Both the position numbers and the translations under genes were made by a program. Under the pieces are notes generated by a model that saw only the letters and a list, made by a program, of their open reading frames with translations, searched no databases and was not told where the DNA came from. A DNA stretch of 64,000 nt, taken from contig JAGFNK010000055.1 in assembly GCA_025769875.1 (NCBI GenBank), positions 62,001 through 126,000 of the forward strand, given 5' to 3'. Shown piece after piece: positions 11,715 through 22,858 of this stretch (its first letter is position 1; each line of letters opens with the position of its first letter). The DNA is from Russula earlei (Eukaryota; Basidiomycota; Agaricomycetes; Russulales; Russulaceae).

Positions 11715-13193
11715 CATGGACAGCCAAGCTTCTCTTTTCCAACCCTACGAAAGCGTACGGCGCTTTCCTGATCATGAAGCACCCTTCGTGTTCCCCAAAA
11801 TAGATGCATCAACACCCTCTCACGGCCATTTTCCGTCTTCGATGAGTTTGCCCTCTCCTACCTCGTTCATACGCAGCCACCACCGCTATTGTCTTACGGT
11901 TGGTAATGGAAAAGGACATGATCGGCCCTGGCTTTCGCTTCTCATGAGTAGCCGCTCTCCAAAGTCAGAACATCTTCCTTTGTTCATGGGAAAGGACGCC
12001 ATCTCCGGCACAGTCGAGCTCGATCTCACAAAACCGGAAGCCATACGCGAGGTGAAAGTGAAGGTCTGCGTGGGATTTTCTTACAGTTTGCGGTCCTCTG
12101 ATAGCCCAGTAGCTCACAGGCGAGACAACTCATCATACCCAGGAAACAACGCCTTTTCTCGAATTGTCCCAGACTCTGACAAGACAGCCGTCGGGAAAAC
12201 TGACGGGCAAATTCTCTCTTCCATTCAGTTTCGTTCTTCCGGATGACGTGACTGTCGATGAGTCCAACTGGGCTATGGTTTATCCTCTTCCGCCCAAATT
12301 TCAGGAGAAAGGAATTATATATATCGATTACAAAATTGTGGTGACAGTGCGTCGCGGATTGTTCGCCGTGGACAATTCGTAAGTCTTAGAATCCTTTCTG
12401 CCTGCCTACTCAATGCCTCACCTTTTTGTAGTCTTATGACACATATCGTCTATATTCCTGAAACAAAAGCCGAACGTCCATCCGCCCTTCGGGAACAGGC
12501 ATATCTAGAGGGAAAGCCACTGGCACCCCCTAGTCTTGACCCTGCTGGATGGAAACTGCTTCCTCCGTTGGAAGTCGTGGACACACTGGTCCCCAACGTT
12601 ACAGTAACTGCACACCTATCAATCGCACACCCAGTATGACCCTTTGCTGCGACATTGATAGGTGCTTATCTGTGCTTTATCTGGAACAGCTGTCGTTTGC
12701 TCTGGGCACACCGATCCCATTATATTTTTACTTACATCCTGCTCAGCCTGCCCGCATTGAGCTCGATGCGATCGATGTTCGACTCGTCCGTACGCTCGTT
12801 ACACGTGGTGTCACCGGTAGCGTGCGCAAGCTCGACGTGGCACGCGCAGTTTTCTGGCCGGCGCCATGCAGCTCTCCTCACAAGATCAAACTATGGGGTG
12901 AAGTCATCGCTGGCAGACGTCTCCTCCCGAGTTTCGACTTTACAAAGTGTTCTGTCCGGGTACGTACGCCGGTTTCATGTGCCCATCCTCTGAAAGAACT
13001 CACGTCACTTGGCAGTATTCTATCGTGCTCTACCCCTCGGCATTCATCTGAACAAATCAAGCGTCGCCCGCTATTGGAAGAGGAGGTCATTTTGGCATTG
13101 CGCAACGCCCCAGATGTGGTACCACTGTCACAGGAGTCACTTGTGCGCAACTCGAGCGTCAGCTCTCGACGGCTTCGTGACTCTTTCCACTGA
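11715..13193 (+). CDS. Arrestin-like domain protein, apparent frame break near the 3' end
   Basis: The start MDSQASLFQPYESVRRF lies at 11715. Typical fungal arrestin-like strands follow: GHDRPWLSLLMSSRSPKSEH, PLFMGKDAISGTVELDLTKP, LTGKFSLPFSFVLPDDV, YPLPPKFQEKGIIYIDYKIV, VRRGLFAVDNS, LEVVDTLVPNVTVTAHLSIA, LSFALGTPIPLYFYLHPAQP and VARAVFWPAPCSSPHKIKLW. Near the end, a splice joins FTKCSVR to YSIVLYPSAFI, which meets a TGA at 13049-13051. The next frame over immediately gives KRRPLLEEEVILALRNAPDV and stops at 13193. So either one base is missing or extra at about 13040-13050, or a 41-base mini-intron is used, or the gene is decaying. Function is inferred from the fold only: adaptor in membrane-protein trafficking. 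Confidence 0.65.
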
Positions 13194-13559
13194 ACTCTGC
13201 GTTTGTTGTCGCGTGATGTGGATACGTCAGGAGGCATCTTTTTGTCTTTCCCTCCCCTCGGGCTGGCCCTCGTATTGTGCTGGATGGATGACGCGTTGTG
13301 ATGATATCGTACGCTTTAAATTGTGGTGCCTTTTCTGTGTGTCGTCAGCATGGGTCAGAAGTACATACACCATGCGGCCTTACTGTAAATCGTTCAGGAC
13401 AGAGCTTCGAGATTCAGTGTCTTGATCAATAGTATCTGGGGAATGATCCCACCAGCACTACTCGGTCGCCGTTGGTGTCTTGATTATCGAGAGTACATAT
13501 TCAGCCCCATTTGGTCCATTCACCCTCATACGAGGAACTGCCAGAAATATAGTTACACT

Positions 13560-14680
13560 CCAAGACGTCTGCAGACTGGCACTCCATGCTTCAGCTCCGC
13601 GATAAGAACGGCCACGGATGGCTTTCACAATCATACTATGCACCTGCATTTTCATCATGTCGTTTTTCTGCGCCAGCGAGTTGTCTGTCCTCTCCGTCCG
13701 CAAACGGCCACGCGCCCCTCTGACACGGGCCATCATCCCGTCTACGGTAGATCCAAGCGGGGACGACGGCCGTGGGCCAAGAGGAGGAGCTTCTCCTGGA
13801 CAAAACCGAGCCAGTGTGGATCCCCACGTCTGCGCGCGAAGGCCAGAGTCGTTAGCCAGCACCCGTATCCGTTCTCCATCGCCATCCCGCGCGAAGCGAC
13901 GGTCGCTCCCGTCCCAAAGACGACGCCGAAGAGCTTCCCGCTCCCTCCTACGTTCTCGGCGCGCGCGAGCCGCCGCGTGCATCGATTACAACGAATCGTT
14001 CGTGACCACGGGTTTACGGGTGAACAGAACGTGCGTCTTTCTGCCAGTTGACGTAACGCGAGCACTTCGCCTGTCCCTCTCTCCTCCTCGCCCTCCGTGG
14101 CACGGACGTGCAAGCGCTTGACCTGCTCGCAATCGCGCCCCAATTCTCACCTGCTACGGACGATCGCGTCTCGGCTCGCAAGCATCCGAGGAGCGGGGCC
14201 TGCGGTGGAACACCAACACGTTCGTCTCGAGCGTGGCAAGGGGTGTGTTCTGGCCGGACGAAGCCGGCACCGCAGCCCATGGATCCAGGCAGGGACGCGG
14301 TTGCAGGCCCTAGCGTGCATGGGGAGCTCTTTATTCCGAAGGGAAGGGTTCGAAGCAGTCTTTCGCGTTTCCGCGGTTCGCCTGCAGGGCAAGTGTGTTT
14401 TTCTTTTCTTCTCCGTCTCAAACGTCTCGTGAGATGTGTCTCCGCGCACTGGCACAGCACACCGCTTTTCTGACGCCGCGAATACCCGGTTTCGTCCTTG
14501 CGTCCACGCGCGGGCGCGGATCCACTCCTCATAGAACGTGTCGCGATAACGACGTCGAACGCGCCGGGAGTCACGCCAAGCTCGCAAATACCGCCCGGCT
14601 AAGAAGTTCCGACGGGGAGAGATGACAACATCGTAACTGGTTTCGTTGAGAATGGCAACCAACGATTCCTTCACCCATGG
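13560..14680 (+). pseudogene. Decayed tandem copy of the arrestin-like gene
   Basis: Pieces of a second arrestin-like protein appear in the same order as in the upstream gene, but in different frames. They are WHSMLQLRDKNGHGWLS (near 13580), GQEEELLLDKTEPVW (near 13780), SQHPYPFSIAIPREATV with SFPLPPTFSARAS (13855-13965), CIDYNESFVTTGLRVNRT (near 13980), SVARGVFWPDEAG (near 14230), GELFIPKG then SKQSFAFPRFA (14320-14385), and NIVTGFVENGNQRFLHPW (14625-14690). Several frame changes happen within a few bases, with no room for an intron and with stop codons next to them. I read this as a pseudogene of a tandem duplicate. A heavily mis-assembled gene is the alternative. The end is approximate and abuts the next gene. 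Confidence 0.6.
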
Positions 14681-14771
14681 ACACTACTGAAACGCTCATG
14701 CGATGGACCCCAAACAATGCCAAACATCACGAATAGCAGTTCCAGTCTTTCTGCCTTATTGCGATGTTGTG

Positions 14772-15787
14772 ATGAATCCGAACTTCCCTCCTGGCCTCTC
14801 CATCTTCCATTCCTCTTGCCCACCTACTTTCCGATTCGCTCTCGATGCTGATGTGAAAGATCCCGGCGGCTTCCTCAGCGCAGAAGCCCAAGATTCGGCC
14901 ATAGCGAAGTTTGGCATTGCCGGCAGGATCTGGTATACGCCTTCCACCTTCTCCTGCGGTCACCTTCCACCAACGGAAAAGGCTGTACAGGGAAGCGGCC
15001 TATGTATTGATGCTTTACGTTCGCAACCTTGACGCATTCGAATTTGATCCACGGATCGACTTTGGGCCCAGAGCTGTTGCGGTGGAGCTTGGCGCGGGTA
15101 CCGGCGCCGCGGGTCTCGCTCTTGCCGCGGCCCACCCGTACGCGCGCGTCGTGCTGACGGATCTACCAGAGGTTTGTCCGCTACTCCAAAACAACGCGCG
15201 AGGGTACCCTGGGGTCGAAGTACGAGCACTGGCGTGGGGCTGCACGGCGCATGCGCGGGCGTTACGAGACGAGCTTGGTCTCACGCCAATCTCCCATATC
15301 ATTTGCAGCGATCTGGTGTGTCCGAGAGCTTATCCCATCTCTCGGCGTGTCGAGCACGCAGGATTGAAAGTAACGGCGATAGGTGTACTTTCCTGAGCTG
15401 CTGGCGCCACTGCTTCGCACTTTGTTGCATCTCACCACCCCTTCGCAGTCGTCAGCGTCGCTGGGAACTTGTCCGAAAGTGATAATGTCGTACAAGATCC
15501 GATCTCTGTCCAAAGAGACAGCCTTTTGGTCTGCATTTGGGCTCTGGTTCACGTTCGTGCCTGTTTTTTGGCGGGCGCGTGCGGAGGACAACCGGAGTTG
15601 GGAGCGGTTTGATGCAGGTGGGGATGGGGAGGTATTTTTGTTTGTGGCTGGGCGTAAGGAAGAATCATTCTTTTGGACTGTGCCAGAGGATGATGTGGCA
15701 TTGTTAGAGGGGGTAGGTGCGAAGGGGACATATGACGATAGGTTCGAGCTATTGCTGTTGATGAATGAGTATCGTGCTTGCGAGTAG
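14772..15787 (+). CDS. METTL21-like (family 16) protein methyltransferase
   Basis: Members of this seven-beta-strand SAM-dependent family methylate lysines on proteins such as chaperones and elongation factors; the substrate here is unknown. Exon 1 encodes MNPNFPPGLSIFHSSCPP to AIAKFGIAGRIW. A splice with a GTATAC donor joins it to LYREAAYVLMLYVRN. The SAM-binding motif I is VELGAGTGAAGLALA. The acidic residue after strand 2 is in VVLTDLPEVCPLL. The post-motif II region is ISHIICSDLV, spliced to YFPELLAPLLRTLLHL. The C-terminal strand region contains EVFLFVAGRKEESFFW. The in-frame ATG at 14703 is an alternative start, adding 23 residues; 14772 is chosen because N-terminal NFPPG-type starts fit the family. 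Confidence 0.82.
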
Positions 15788-15855
15788 GCAGACTCGGCAG
15801 GCCGTTTTTTGGCCGGTGCTGACATGTGAATGCTCGCTCTCTACTTCCACTCCCC

Positions 15856-17221
15856 ATGTCCGTACAATCAAAGCAGGCATCCCCAAGGCAGCTCACACCC
15901 TTGGGATATGCTCTCGCAGGGGCCCTCGGTGGCTGCTTCAGTAATGCGTGGGTATAGGTCGTCCAGATCACAGACGCTCTGAACTGAATGAGTCCTTTTT
16001 GCCCCGCAGGGTTGTCTACCCTCTCGATACGTGAGTTGCACAGCGCCGCTCCCGGGCTTTGCCCTGCTGATCGTGCGAGCAGAGTAAAGACCAGGATCCA
16101 GGCCGACTCCACCAACGGACGCTCGGTGCGCGCGTTGCTCAGGCGCATCGTGAAGGAGGAGGGCATCGCAGGCTTATATCGCGGTTTCGGCGCGACCATG
16201 CTCAACACCTTCTCCATGCGTGCGTCGATTCTATTTTCTCGTCCCTCCGTTTATGAACGCCAATAAAACAAAAAAAAAAAAAAAGAATACGCCTATTTCT
16301 TCTTCTACTCCTTCGTCCGCACGTCATACCTGAAACGCCTCGCCGCGCGCCGCCCACCAGGCTCACCCGCCGTGCCCTCTCGACCGTTGCCGAGCTCGCA
16401 CTGGGCGCAATCGCCGGCGCGCTCGCGCAGATCTTCACCATCCCGGTGTCGGTCATCGCCACGCGCCAGCAGCTCGGCGTGTTCCAAGGGTAAAGTGACG
16501 GACAAGGGGAAGGGAAAGTCCGGGGAGGACGGGACGAAGGAAGAGGAGCACGACGGCTCTTTCTGGACCGTCGCGCGGGAGATCGTGCAAGAGGAGGGCG
16601 TGACCGGCCTCTGGCTCGGCCTCAGGCCGGGTCTCGTGCTCACCGTCAACCCGGCGATCACGTACGGCGTGTTCGAGCGCATGAAGGGAGCGGTGCTGGC
16701 AGCGCGGGAGCGCGCGGGCAATGCGAACACCTAGTCTCGGCCCTGCCTTGGCGTTTGCCCTCGGCGCGACCAGCAAGTCGCTTGCGACGGTGGTAAGCGT
16801 CTGTTCGTCATTCCTCCTATTCACGCGTTGTTTTTGTGCGTGTGTGCGTGTAGGTGACGTATCCGTACATTATGGCCAAGGTTCGTATCCAAACGCGCAA
16901 GAAGGACGCGGAACGGAATGAGGATGATACTCTCCCGCGACCTGAACACGGGAGTGCGGGGCATCGACAGAATGAGGGCGCAGTTGAGATCCTGGGGCGC
17001 GTTCTGAGGACGGAAGGATTCCTGGGCTGGTACAAGGTACGTTGTACCGCTCACATCATCCGTGGCTATTTTGTTAACGTGTCTTGTTGAAGGGCATGGG
17101 TGCCCAGATCCTGAAAGCCGTGCTCTCCCAAGGTGTGCTGTTCATGTCCAAGGAGCAGTTTGAACAGTACGCGCTCGCGATAATGGTGTTGTACTACCGT
17201 ATCAGTGCCTCCTCGCGATGA
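15856..17221 (+). CDS. Mitochondrial carrier family protein, peroxisomal ANT1/PMP47 type
   Basis: A six-helix carrier of the SLC25 family. The first repeat has LGYALAGALGGCFSNA and VVYPLDTVKTRIQ (PxD/E..K motif, split by an intron) and the matrix helix EGIAGLYRGFGATML. The second repeat has a degenerate signature FTIPVSVIATRQQLG and EEGVTGLWLGLRPGLVLTVNP. The third has VTYPYIMAKVRIQTRK and TEGFLGWYKGMGAQILKAVL, then QGVLFMSKEQFEQY. Degenerate second and third signatures and the GMGAQILKAV..F..KE ending are typical of the peroxisomal adenine-nucleotide carrier branch (PMP47/Ant1), so ATP import into peroxisomes is the likely role. A polar loop rich in Lys/Glu/Gly (KGKGKSGEDGTKEEEHDG) lies between helices 3 and 4. 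Stop TGA at 17219. Confidence 0.85.
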
Positions 17222-17549
17222 GGGCTGGCAGGGAAATATAGAACGGAGGAGTTGAAGTCGGAAATGCGTTGTGATGCATCGTGTCCTGCGCGAGGTCCAG
17301 GTCGAGATCGACCTTATCTCTCTTTCCCATGTGGATCTGTCTGTCGGAGCCTCCACACTCTTGACCGGCGTGTTGCGTGGTAATGAACGATAAAATCCTT
17401 TACGCTCGCCCATAGCACGCCCCATATCGTTCCCGACCGCCGTCCTTGGCTCAAATCCCACCAACGCATCCGTCGTACGACATTTTGAATTACATTAAAC
17501 ACCCTTACGGAACGGCGTGACGCCTTGCACTCACCCACCGCCATCGATC

Positions 17550-19191
17550 ATGGACTCGGACGCCGTAGATGCGTCCAGTCTCTGCTCCGTGTATCAGCCA
17601 CTGGACGTGTTGCGACTCGAGCTGCAGAACGAGCCCGCTTTCGCGGAGAGCGCGATGCCGAAGGACGACCACACGCTAACGTTCGTCCCCGTCCCTCTCA
17701 GCTCAGCTCCCTTCTTTATGTTATATTAACATTCTTCCCGTCACCCGTTCCCCATCCGCGACGCAACAAACAAAACAGGCGCTTCTTGAAGGCTCGCGGG
17801 TACAGTGCGTCCCAGGCGAAGCAGATGATCCTCGATTGCATCCACTGGCGACGCACCGTGGAGGACGTGGGCATCGAGGAGCTATACCGGCAGATAGACC
17901 CTTTCGATGTGCGCAGTGCGCCCTTCCCTCTTTGCGACACCCCCCGTTTTCCCTCGAGAGCGTTCTCCGTATAACACGTCTGACCTCCGTCGTTTCTCCA
18001 CACAGTTTCCGGGGCGCGAGGGAGTGTTTGAGAGCTGGCCAATGGGCTTCCACAAGGTACGCACGTCGTCATGCGCCATCCGGAGGCATTCACAGGTGCG
18101 CTCACACGCCTTCAGACTGACAAGGTAAATTACACCGTACCGATTCTCTTCTACTTCCTCCGAGAGCGCCGACCTCTGTTCTCCCGTCCCATCGCTAATA
18201 GCTCGGCCGTCCGATACACATCCAAAGCTTCGGGGCGATAAGCCCCAAGCGGCTCTACCAACACATCACGCCCCAGGAGCACTGGCGTACCGTCCTCGTC
18301 AACATCGAGGCTCTTCTCGCCGAGGTCCTTCCAGCCGCGTCCGCCGCCGCCGGTCGGCCGATACGCCAGGCACTCGTCATCGTCGACCTCAGGGGCTTCG
18401 GGCTCTCCCAGTTCTGGGCATTCAAGTCCATCGCGCGGCGCTTCTTCGACGTCTCCCAAAACTACTTTCCCGAAACGTACGTCCCCCGCGCTCGCCTACC
18501 CCCTCACCTGGGGCCTCATTCACGCTGTAACGCATCCGACCGCTCGTCGTATTGTAGCATGGGCCAGCTGATCATCATCAACGCGCCGGCATCCTTCACG
18601 GCGATCTGGAGCATGGTCAAGCCGTGGCTCGCCCCGCGCACGATCGACAAGATCACCATCCTCGGCGCGAATCATCCCGACCAGCACACGGCGCTGCTCC
18701 TCGACCTCGTCTCTCCGGAAAATCTCCCCGTCGCGCTCGGAGGCACCTGCACCTGCACCTGCACCTGCACATGGGCGGCGGGCGCGGCCGCCACCACGTG
18801 CGAGGGCGACCATGGCAGCGACGACGGGGATTCCGTCGTCGGGAACGGCGACGACCGAGGCTGCTGCGCGCTTTCGAATGCGGGCCCGTGGTTGGAAGGC
18901 CGCGCCGAGCGGCGCGCGCGCTGGCTGCGCGGGGAGCTCGACGCGCCTGGCGTGCCGTGGCCTCCTCCTCTGCAGAGGCGGAAGGAGGAAGAGGAGAAGG
19001 AACAAGGACGGGGCGAAGAGGAAGAAGAAGAAGCGTGTCCGACGGTGCCTGCCGTCGCCGGCGCGGGCGGCGCTCCTGCTGCTGCCACTCCTGCTGCTCC
19101 GTCGCCCTCTTGCGGCCGCACGTCCGTCGTCGGCCTTCCGCTTCCGCTCTCGCATCCGCCTCCACCGACTGCCGTGCGCCTCGTCGTCTGA
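17550..19191 (+). CDS. Sec14-like CRAL-TRIO lipid-transfer protein
   Basis: CRAL-TRIO proteins bind and exchange phosphatidylinositol and other lipids. The CRAL-TRIO-N part has HTLRRFLKARGYSASQAKQ and ILDCIHWRRTVEDVGIEELY, and DPFDFPGREGVFESWPMGFH. The lipid-binding lobe has LGRPIHIQSFGAISPKRLYQ, ALVIVDLRGFGLSQFWAFKS, FFDVSQNYFPETMGQLIIIN, APASFTAIWSMVKPWLAPRT and DKITILG, which are in the correct order. Five or so short introns interrupt the first half. The second half is one long exon. After the lobe, the C-terminal 180 residues are low-complexity: a (CT)n repeat, acidic and Glu-rich stretches, then Pro/Ala/Ser. That tail is GC-rich and probably disordered. Confidence 0.85.
18744..18770 (+). 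repeat. CACCTG hexamer repeat in coding sequence
   Basis: Four and a half copies of CACCTG give an alternating Cys-Thr run in the C-terminal tail of the Sec14-like protein, just after VALGG. A length-variable coding microsatellite is likely. Confidence 0.85.
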
Positions 19192-19460
19192 GAGGGAGAT
19201 CCTCCCGAGGGCCCGGGAGTCCTAGATCTCGTGGGGCTTCATCCTTGTTGTCTTCCGTTTCTCGATGCATTTCATGTTTCTGTTCTGTTCTTTCTCTCTC
19301 TCTCTTTTTTTTTTTTTTTTTTTTTTTGGTCTCGTTTCGCCATCATCGCGATCCTTTCGTACTGATCTATTTCTTTCCTCCTCCTCTGCGGGAGGGGTAG
19401 GCCAGAGGCAGAGCGCTTTTCTGGATTTCGACCGCCACGTTTGTTTTCGGAATTGCTTCC

Positions 19461-19497
<37 letters not shown>

Positions 19498-20388
19498 CTG
19501 TGTATCATTCTAATGATGACGGTCAATCGGGCAGGCAGGCGAGGGGTTGGCGATCCACTTGCATTCTCGTCACGACTTGCCTCACTCTTACGCATAACTC
19601 ATCGATCTCTCGTTTGCATCATCTGATATCCATGTCCGTCCCGATCGTGGATGTGACATTGCATCGCATTGCAGCCGCACTATACTCACAATAGCTAGAA
19701 AGTTTATCATTTGTCTCAGCTTCGTGTTCACTTCAATTAGTCGACGGCAGCTTGGCAGTGCCGATCTCGTCGATCGACCTCCAAGTTCTACCACGTGACC
19801 GTCTACCCAGGAAGGGGGAGGTTTAAGCTGATGCCGATCTGGCGAGATGGCAAGCGTAAAAAAAAAAAATTGCATTGGACCCGCACCGCGACGAAAAGGT
19901 CAGTAGTACGCGTGGGGGGCGTTCACAATAAGACAAAACAGCAATGGCGAAAGTAGTGTATGGAATCAAAGGTTAACACGGCGTTACGAAAGACAGGAAA
20001 GGACTGATCGAACAAAAGTAAACTCCACAATCCGAAATTCCACCCACAACTTGAGAGTTGAAAAATGAAGGGAAAAAAAAAAAAGTCGAGTGCGGAAAAA
20101 ACAATATACGTGGATGCAAATAAAGAATCGATCCTTGGTCCACAATTCCCCAAAGAAGTTGTTCCAGAAAATTAATTGAGGAAAAAAAAAAAAAAAAACA
20201 CATGGGAGGAAAGCGAAGTGGGGATCCCTGATACGAATTGTTGAGACTGAGATACAAAGGAAGGGGTATGGAGCCATAGAGCGCGCACGACGACGGAAAG
20301 ACGGGAGAGCTGGAGAGGCAGCATTCGACGAAGGAGCAGTTTGACTGGTCTCTTCCGCGCCAGTCGCATGTTTTTTTTGGGTGTCTCG
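19192..20388. other. Convergent intergenic region with homopolymers
   Basis: This holds the 3' UTRs of the Sec14-like (+) and PX-PB1 (-) genes. A T23 run lies at 19305-19327, and A runs near 19858-19869, 20071-20082 and 20183-20198. No coding exon was recognised on either strand. Confidence 0.5.
19464..19493. repeat. (TC)15 dinucleotide microsatellite
   Basis: Fifteen uninterrupted TC units, downstream of the Sec14-like stop codon and probably in its 3' UTR. Confidence 0.95.
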
Positions 20389-22858
20389 TCACGAGGTGGA
20401 GTTGGTCGCTCGAAGGGAGATCTTCGGGCCGCAGTTCGCGACAGCTGTCGTCCATTCCTCCTCATCCCGCAACGGAAGCGCACGAGCCCAATCTGCGCTT
20501 GACGTACTCGCCGAGCTCATCGAGCTCACGCGTTTCCCGCCCTCGTTCACGAGGGGAGGGACATATTCCAACGCGACCGCACCACCGCGAAGCGGCACAC
20601 CTTCGCTGCGAGCAAATTTCTCCTGCACTAGCTGGCGTAGCTCCACGAACGACACATCGCAGTGGACACGGAACATGACAATCGTGTCGTCCAGCACTGC
20701 TTTCACAACGAGGACACCGTCGGAGGCTACACTGGGTGACCGTGGCGGGGAGTGAAGGTGATGAAATGAGCCGGGTGGTCCGTCGATGTATACGTTCTTC
20801 TGCCGGGGTATCGGGAAGTTTGCCTCAATCGGCGAGTCCGATGAGTCAAGGGGAACATCGAGGACTGAATCATCCGGGACGGTATCGCAGTAGGCAGGGA
20901 AATCCTCCTCATTCGGGGAATAAAAGGGTATTGTACCACCGAAGTAAGCATCCATAGTGTCTTCCCCTTCCCCAATGACAGACTGGGTTTCATCCACGTC
21001 AGTGGGCACGAGCGCGGCATATGCAAGAGGCTGAGAAAGACTGCGCCGACGGGCAGAAAATGAACGAGGCAACGTTGAGCTACGACCAGTCATTCTTGGT
21101 GTGAAAATGGAACACTCGGACTCAGAGAATGTGTCAGTACTGGCCATGTATGGGAACTCGATCTCGACATGCGAATCATCGGAGTGAACTGAGTATACCC
21201 GCGTGCACTCTGAGGAAGTGCTCGAGCATGGACAGCGGCTTGGTGAAGAGAGATTAGACGAAGCAAGGCTCGATGACATCGAGGAGTTAGAGGTCGATTT
21301 AGCCACAGCGACGTGGAGGTCAGCGCCATCTACCGGTGTCCGGAGTTCCCGTTCAGGATCATCACCTTCGTTGGAGGAGGCATCGTCGGCATCTTTCCAT
21401 ACGACACAATGGCGGTTGGCGCGGTCAACATTTACATGGCGGTCTTTCCGAGCGCGGGGAATTGGTGAAGGTAAGATGGGAACAGATGGACCAAGCTCAC
21501 AATCCTCTGGAAGAGTCCCTAATGCTGGGGTCGCATAAGTTGGCGAGTGAGGAGAACGAGAGGAGGGAAGCAAATCGCGAGTTGAGCTAGACAGAAAAAG
21601 TGGAAAGTCCGATGTGACATTGAAAGTCTCTGACCGTGGGGACGAGGACTTTGATCCGTGCGAACTAGCTCGGTTACGCGAAGTGAATGTCCTAGAAGAT
21701 GCCACGGATGGGGATGATGGGTTTGAGGACGAAGTCGAGATCTTCCGTCCGTGTGTAGGATACCCGTCTTCAGAAGCCACACTGTCCGGGAAAGTAGTAC
21801 GCGCAGGAGCGGATTGAGGGTATATTGTCGAATCCGAGAACGTGGAACCTGCGTCAGACAAAGGAACTATGGGATCGGCTGTGTGGCGACGGCTGAGGTA
21901 GAGAGGCGGACCGCATTGAAGATGAGGAGGCAGGAGACAGGGGGGTATGAGGGGCGGGGAAAGAGACGATAGACCCGGAAAAGAAGGAAGATAAACTTCT
22001 AGTGCCGACGCTATCGCCTGGTGCTATTGCCGGTTGTTGGGCGCTCATCTTGGTCGCTAAGTCATGATCGCGTCGCCAGTAGCCAAAAAAGTCCAAGATG
22101 ACACGGTCCTGCCGAAGCTCCTGGATGAGCGTTGGTACATCCTTTCTCAAGAATGCTTCGAGAAAAGCATCAAGTTCCATCCTACGCTGGACCACGGTTT
22201 CTTGAGAAGCGCGAAAAAAGGTTCCACGTTTGGTGAGTTTGGGTAGATATCCGTGAATGCTCTTCGCTACGGATCTTGGATCAGGTCCAGGTGGGAGAGA
22301 CTCGAAGGAAGATGCACGATCGTGGATATACATGCCGTTCTTCTTGACACCTTTCCCTGCCTGAAGACGATGTCGCTTCTCACGGGAAAGGACACCATAG
22401 CGAAGCTCCAGTGAGTCTTGAAACCACAAACAGTCATCCCAGCTCCGCCATATCTCATAATCCGAGGTGGAATCCGAGGTGGTACCCTCGCTAGAGGTAG
22501 ATACCCTGTCACCGAGTATAGGATATATTCGCAGGCCGAAACGATATGATCTCCCTAACATCCTGGTCAGATACCGCCGCTGGGGTGAGTGGTGAGAACG
22601 GACCAAATTTCCTAGGCGGAAGGCTGTCGACTTCAAAGCAACGAGGCGCTGACTGATATACTGCCCGTTTGTAATACTGTGAAAGTGGTCAGCATATCAT
22701 ACCTTCCCTTCCCCCCTCCCCTCCCCGGCATCCCGACTTACTTCCTGGCTCAACGGTCCGTTGTCATGAGTCCCGACTGTATGGCGCTGAAAAGCCTGTA
22801 AATCTCGGAAGGGAGAGTGATGGCAGTGCCGACGCACAGGAATATTGGGGCGGTCCAT
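20389..22858 (-). CDS. PX-like and PB1 domain protein
   Basis: PX domains bind phosphoinositides and PB1 domains pair with other PB1 proteins, so this looks like a membrane-recruited polarity or signalling adaptor. The start is taken at MDRPNIPVRRHCHHSPF (22858). The PX-like part holds DYEIWRSWDDCLWFQDSLEL, REKRHRLQAGKGVKKNG, YLPKLTKRGTFFRAS and VVQRRMELDAFLEAFLRKD. A long Ser/Pro-rich linker follows. The C-terminal PB1 has VLVVKAVLDDTIVMFRVHCD (basic Lys first), LRQLVQEKFARSEG and the end ATNSTS at 20389. The break between frames at about 21860 is best explained by an intron with its acceptor at about 21893. A second mismatch near 22500 (ISFRPANISYTR then a stop, against VSTSSEGTTSD) is unsolved. 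The SH3 domains of Bem1 are not seen. Confidence 0.68.

Noticed and set aside
18559..19400. Arg-rich open frames overlapping the Sec14 C terminus
   Set aside because: These are shadow frames of the GC-rich exon; the frame continuing from the CRAL-TRIO lobe explains the region.
21840..21970. Apparent frameshift in the middle of the PX-PB1 gene
   Set aside because: A good 3' splice site (CTCTCTACCTCAG) at about 21893 allows an intron that joins the two frames, giving ADPIVPLSDAGSTF.
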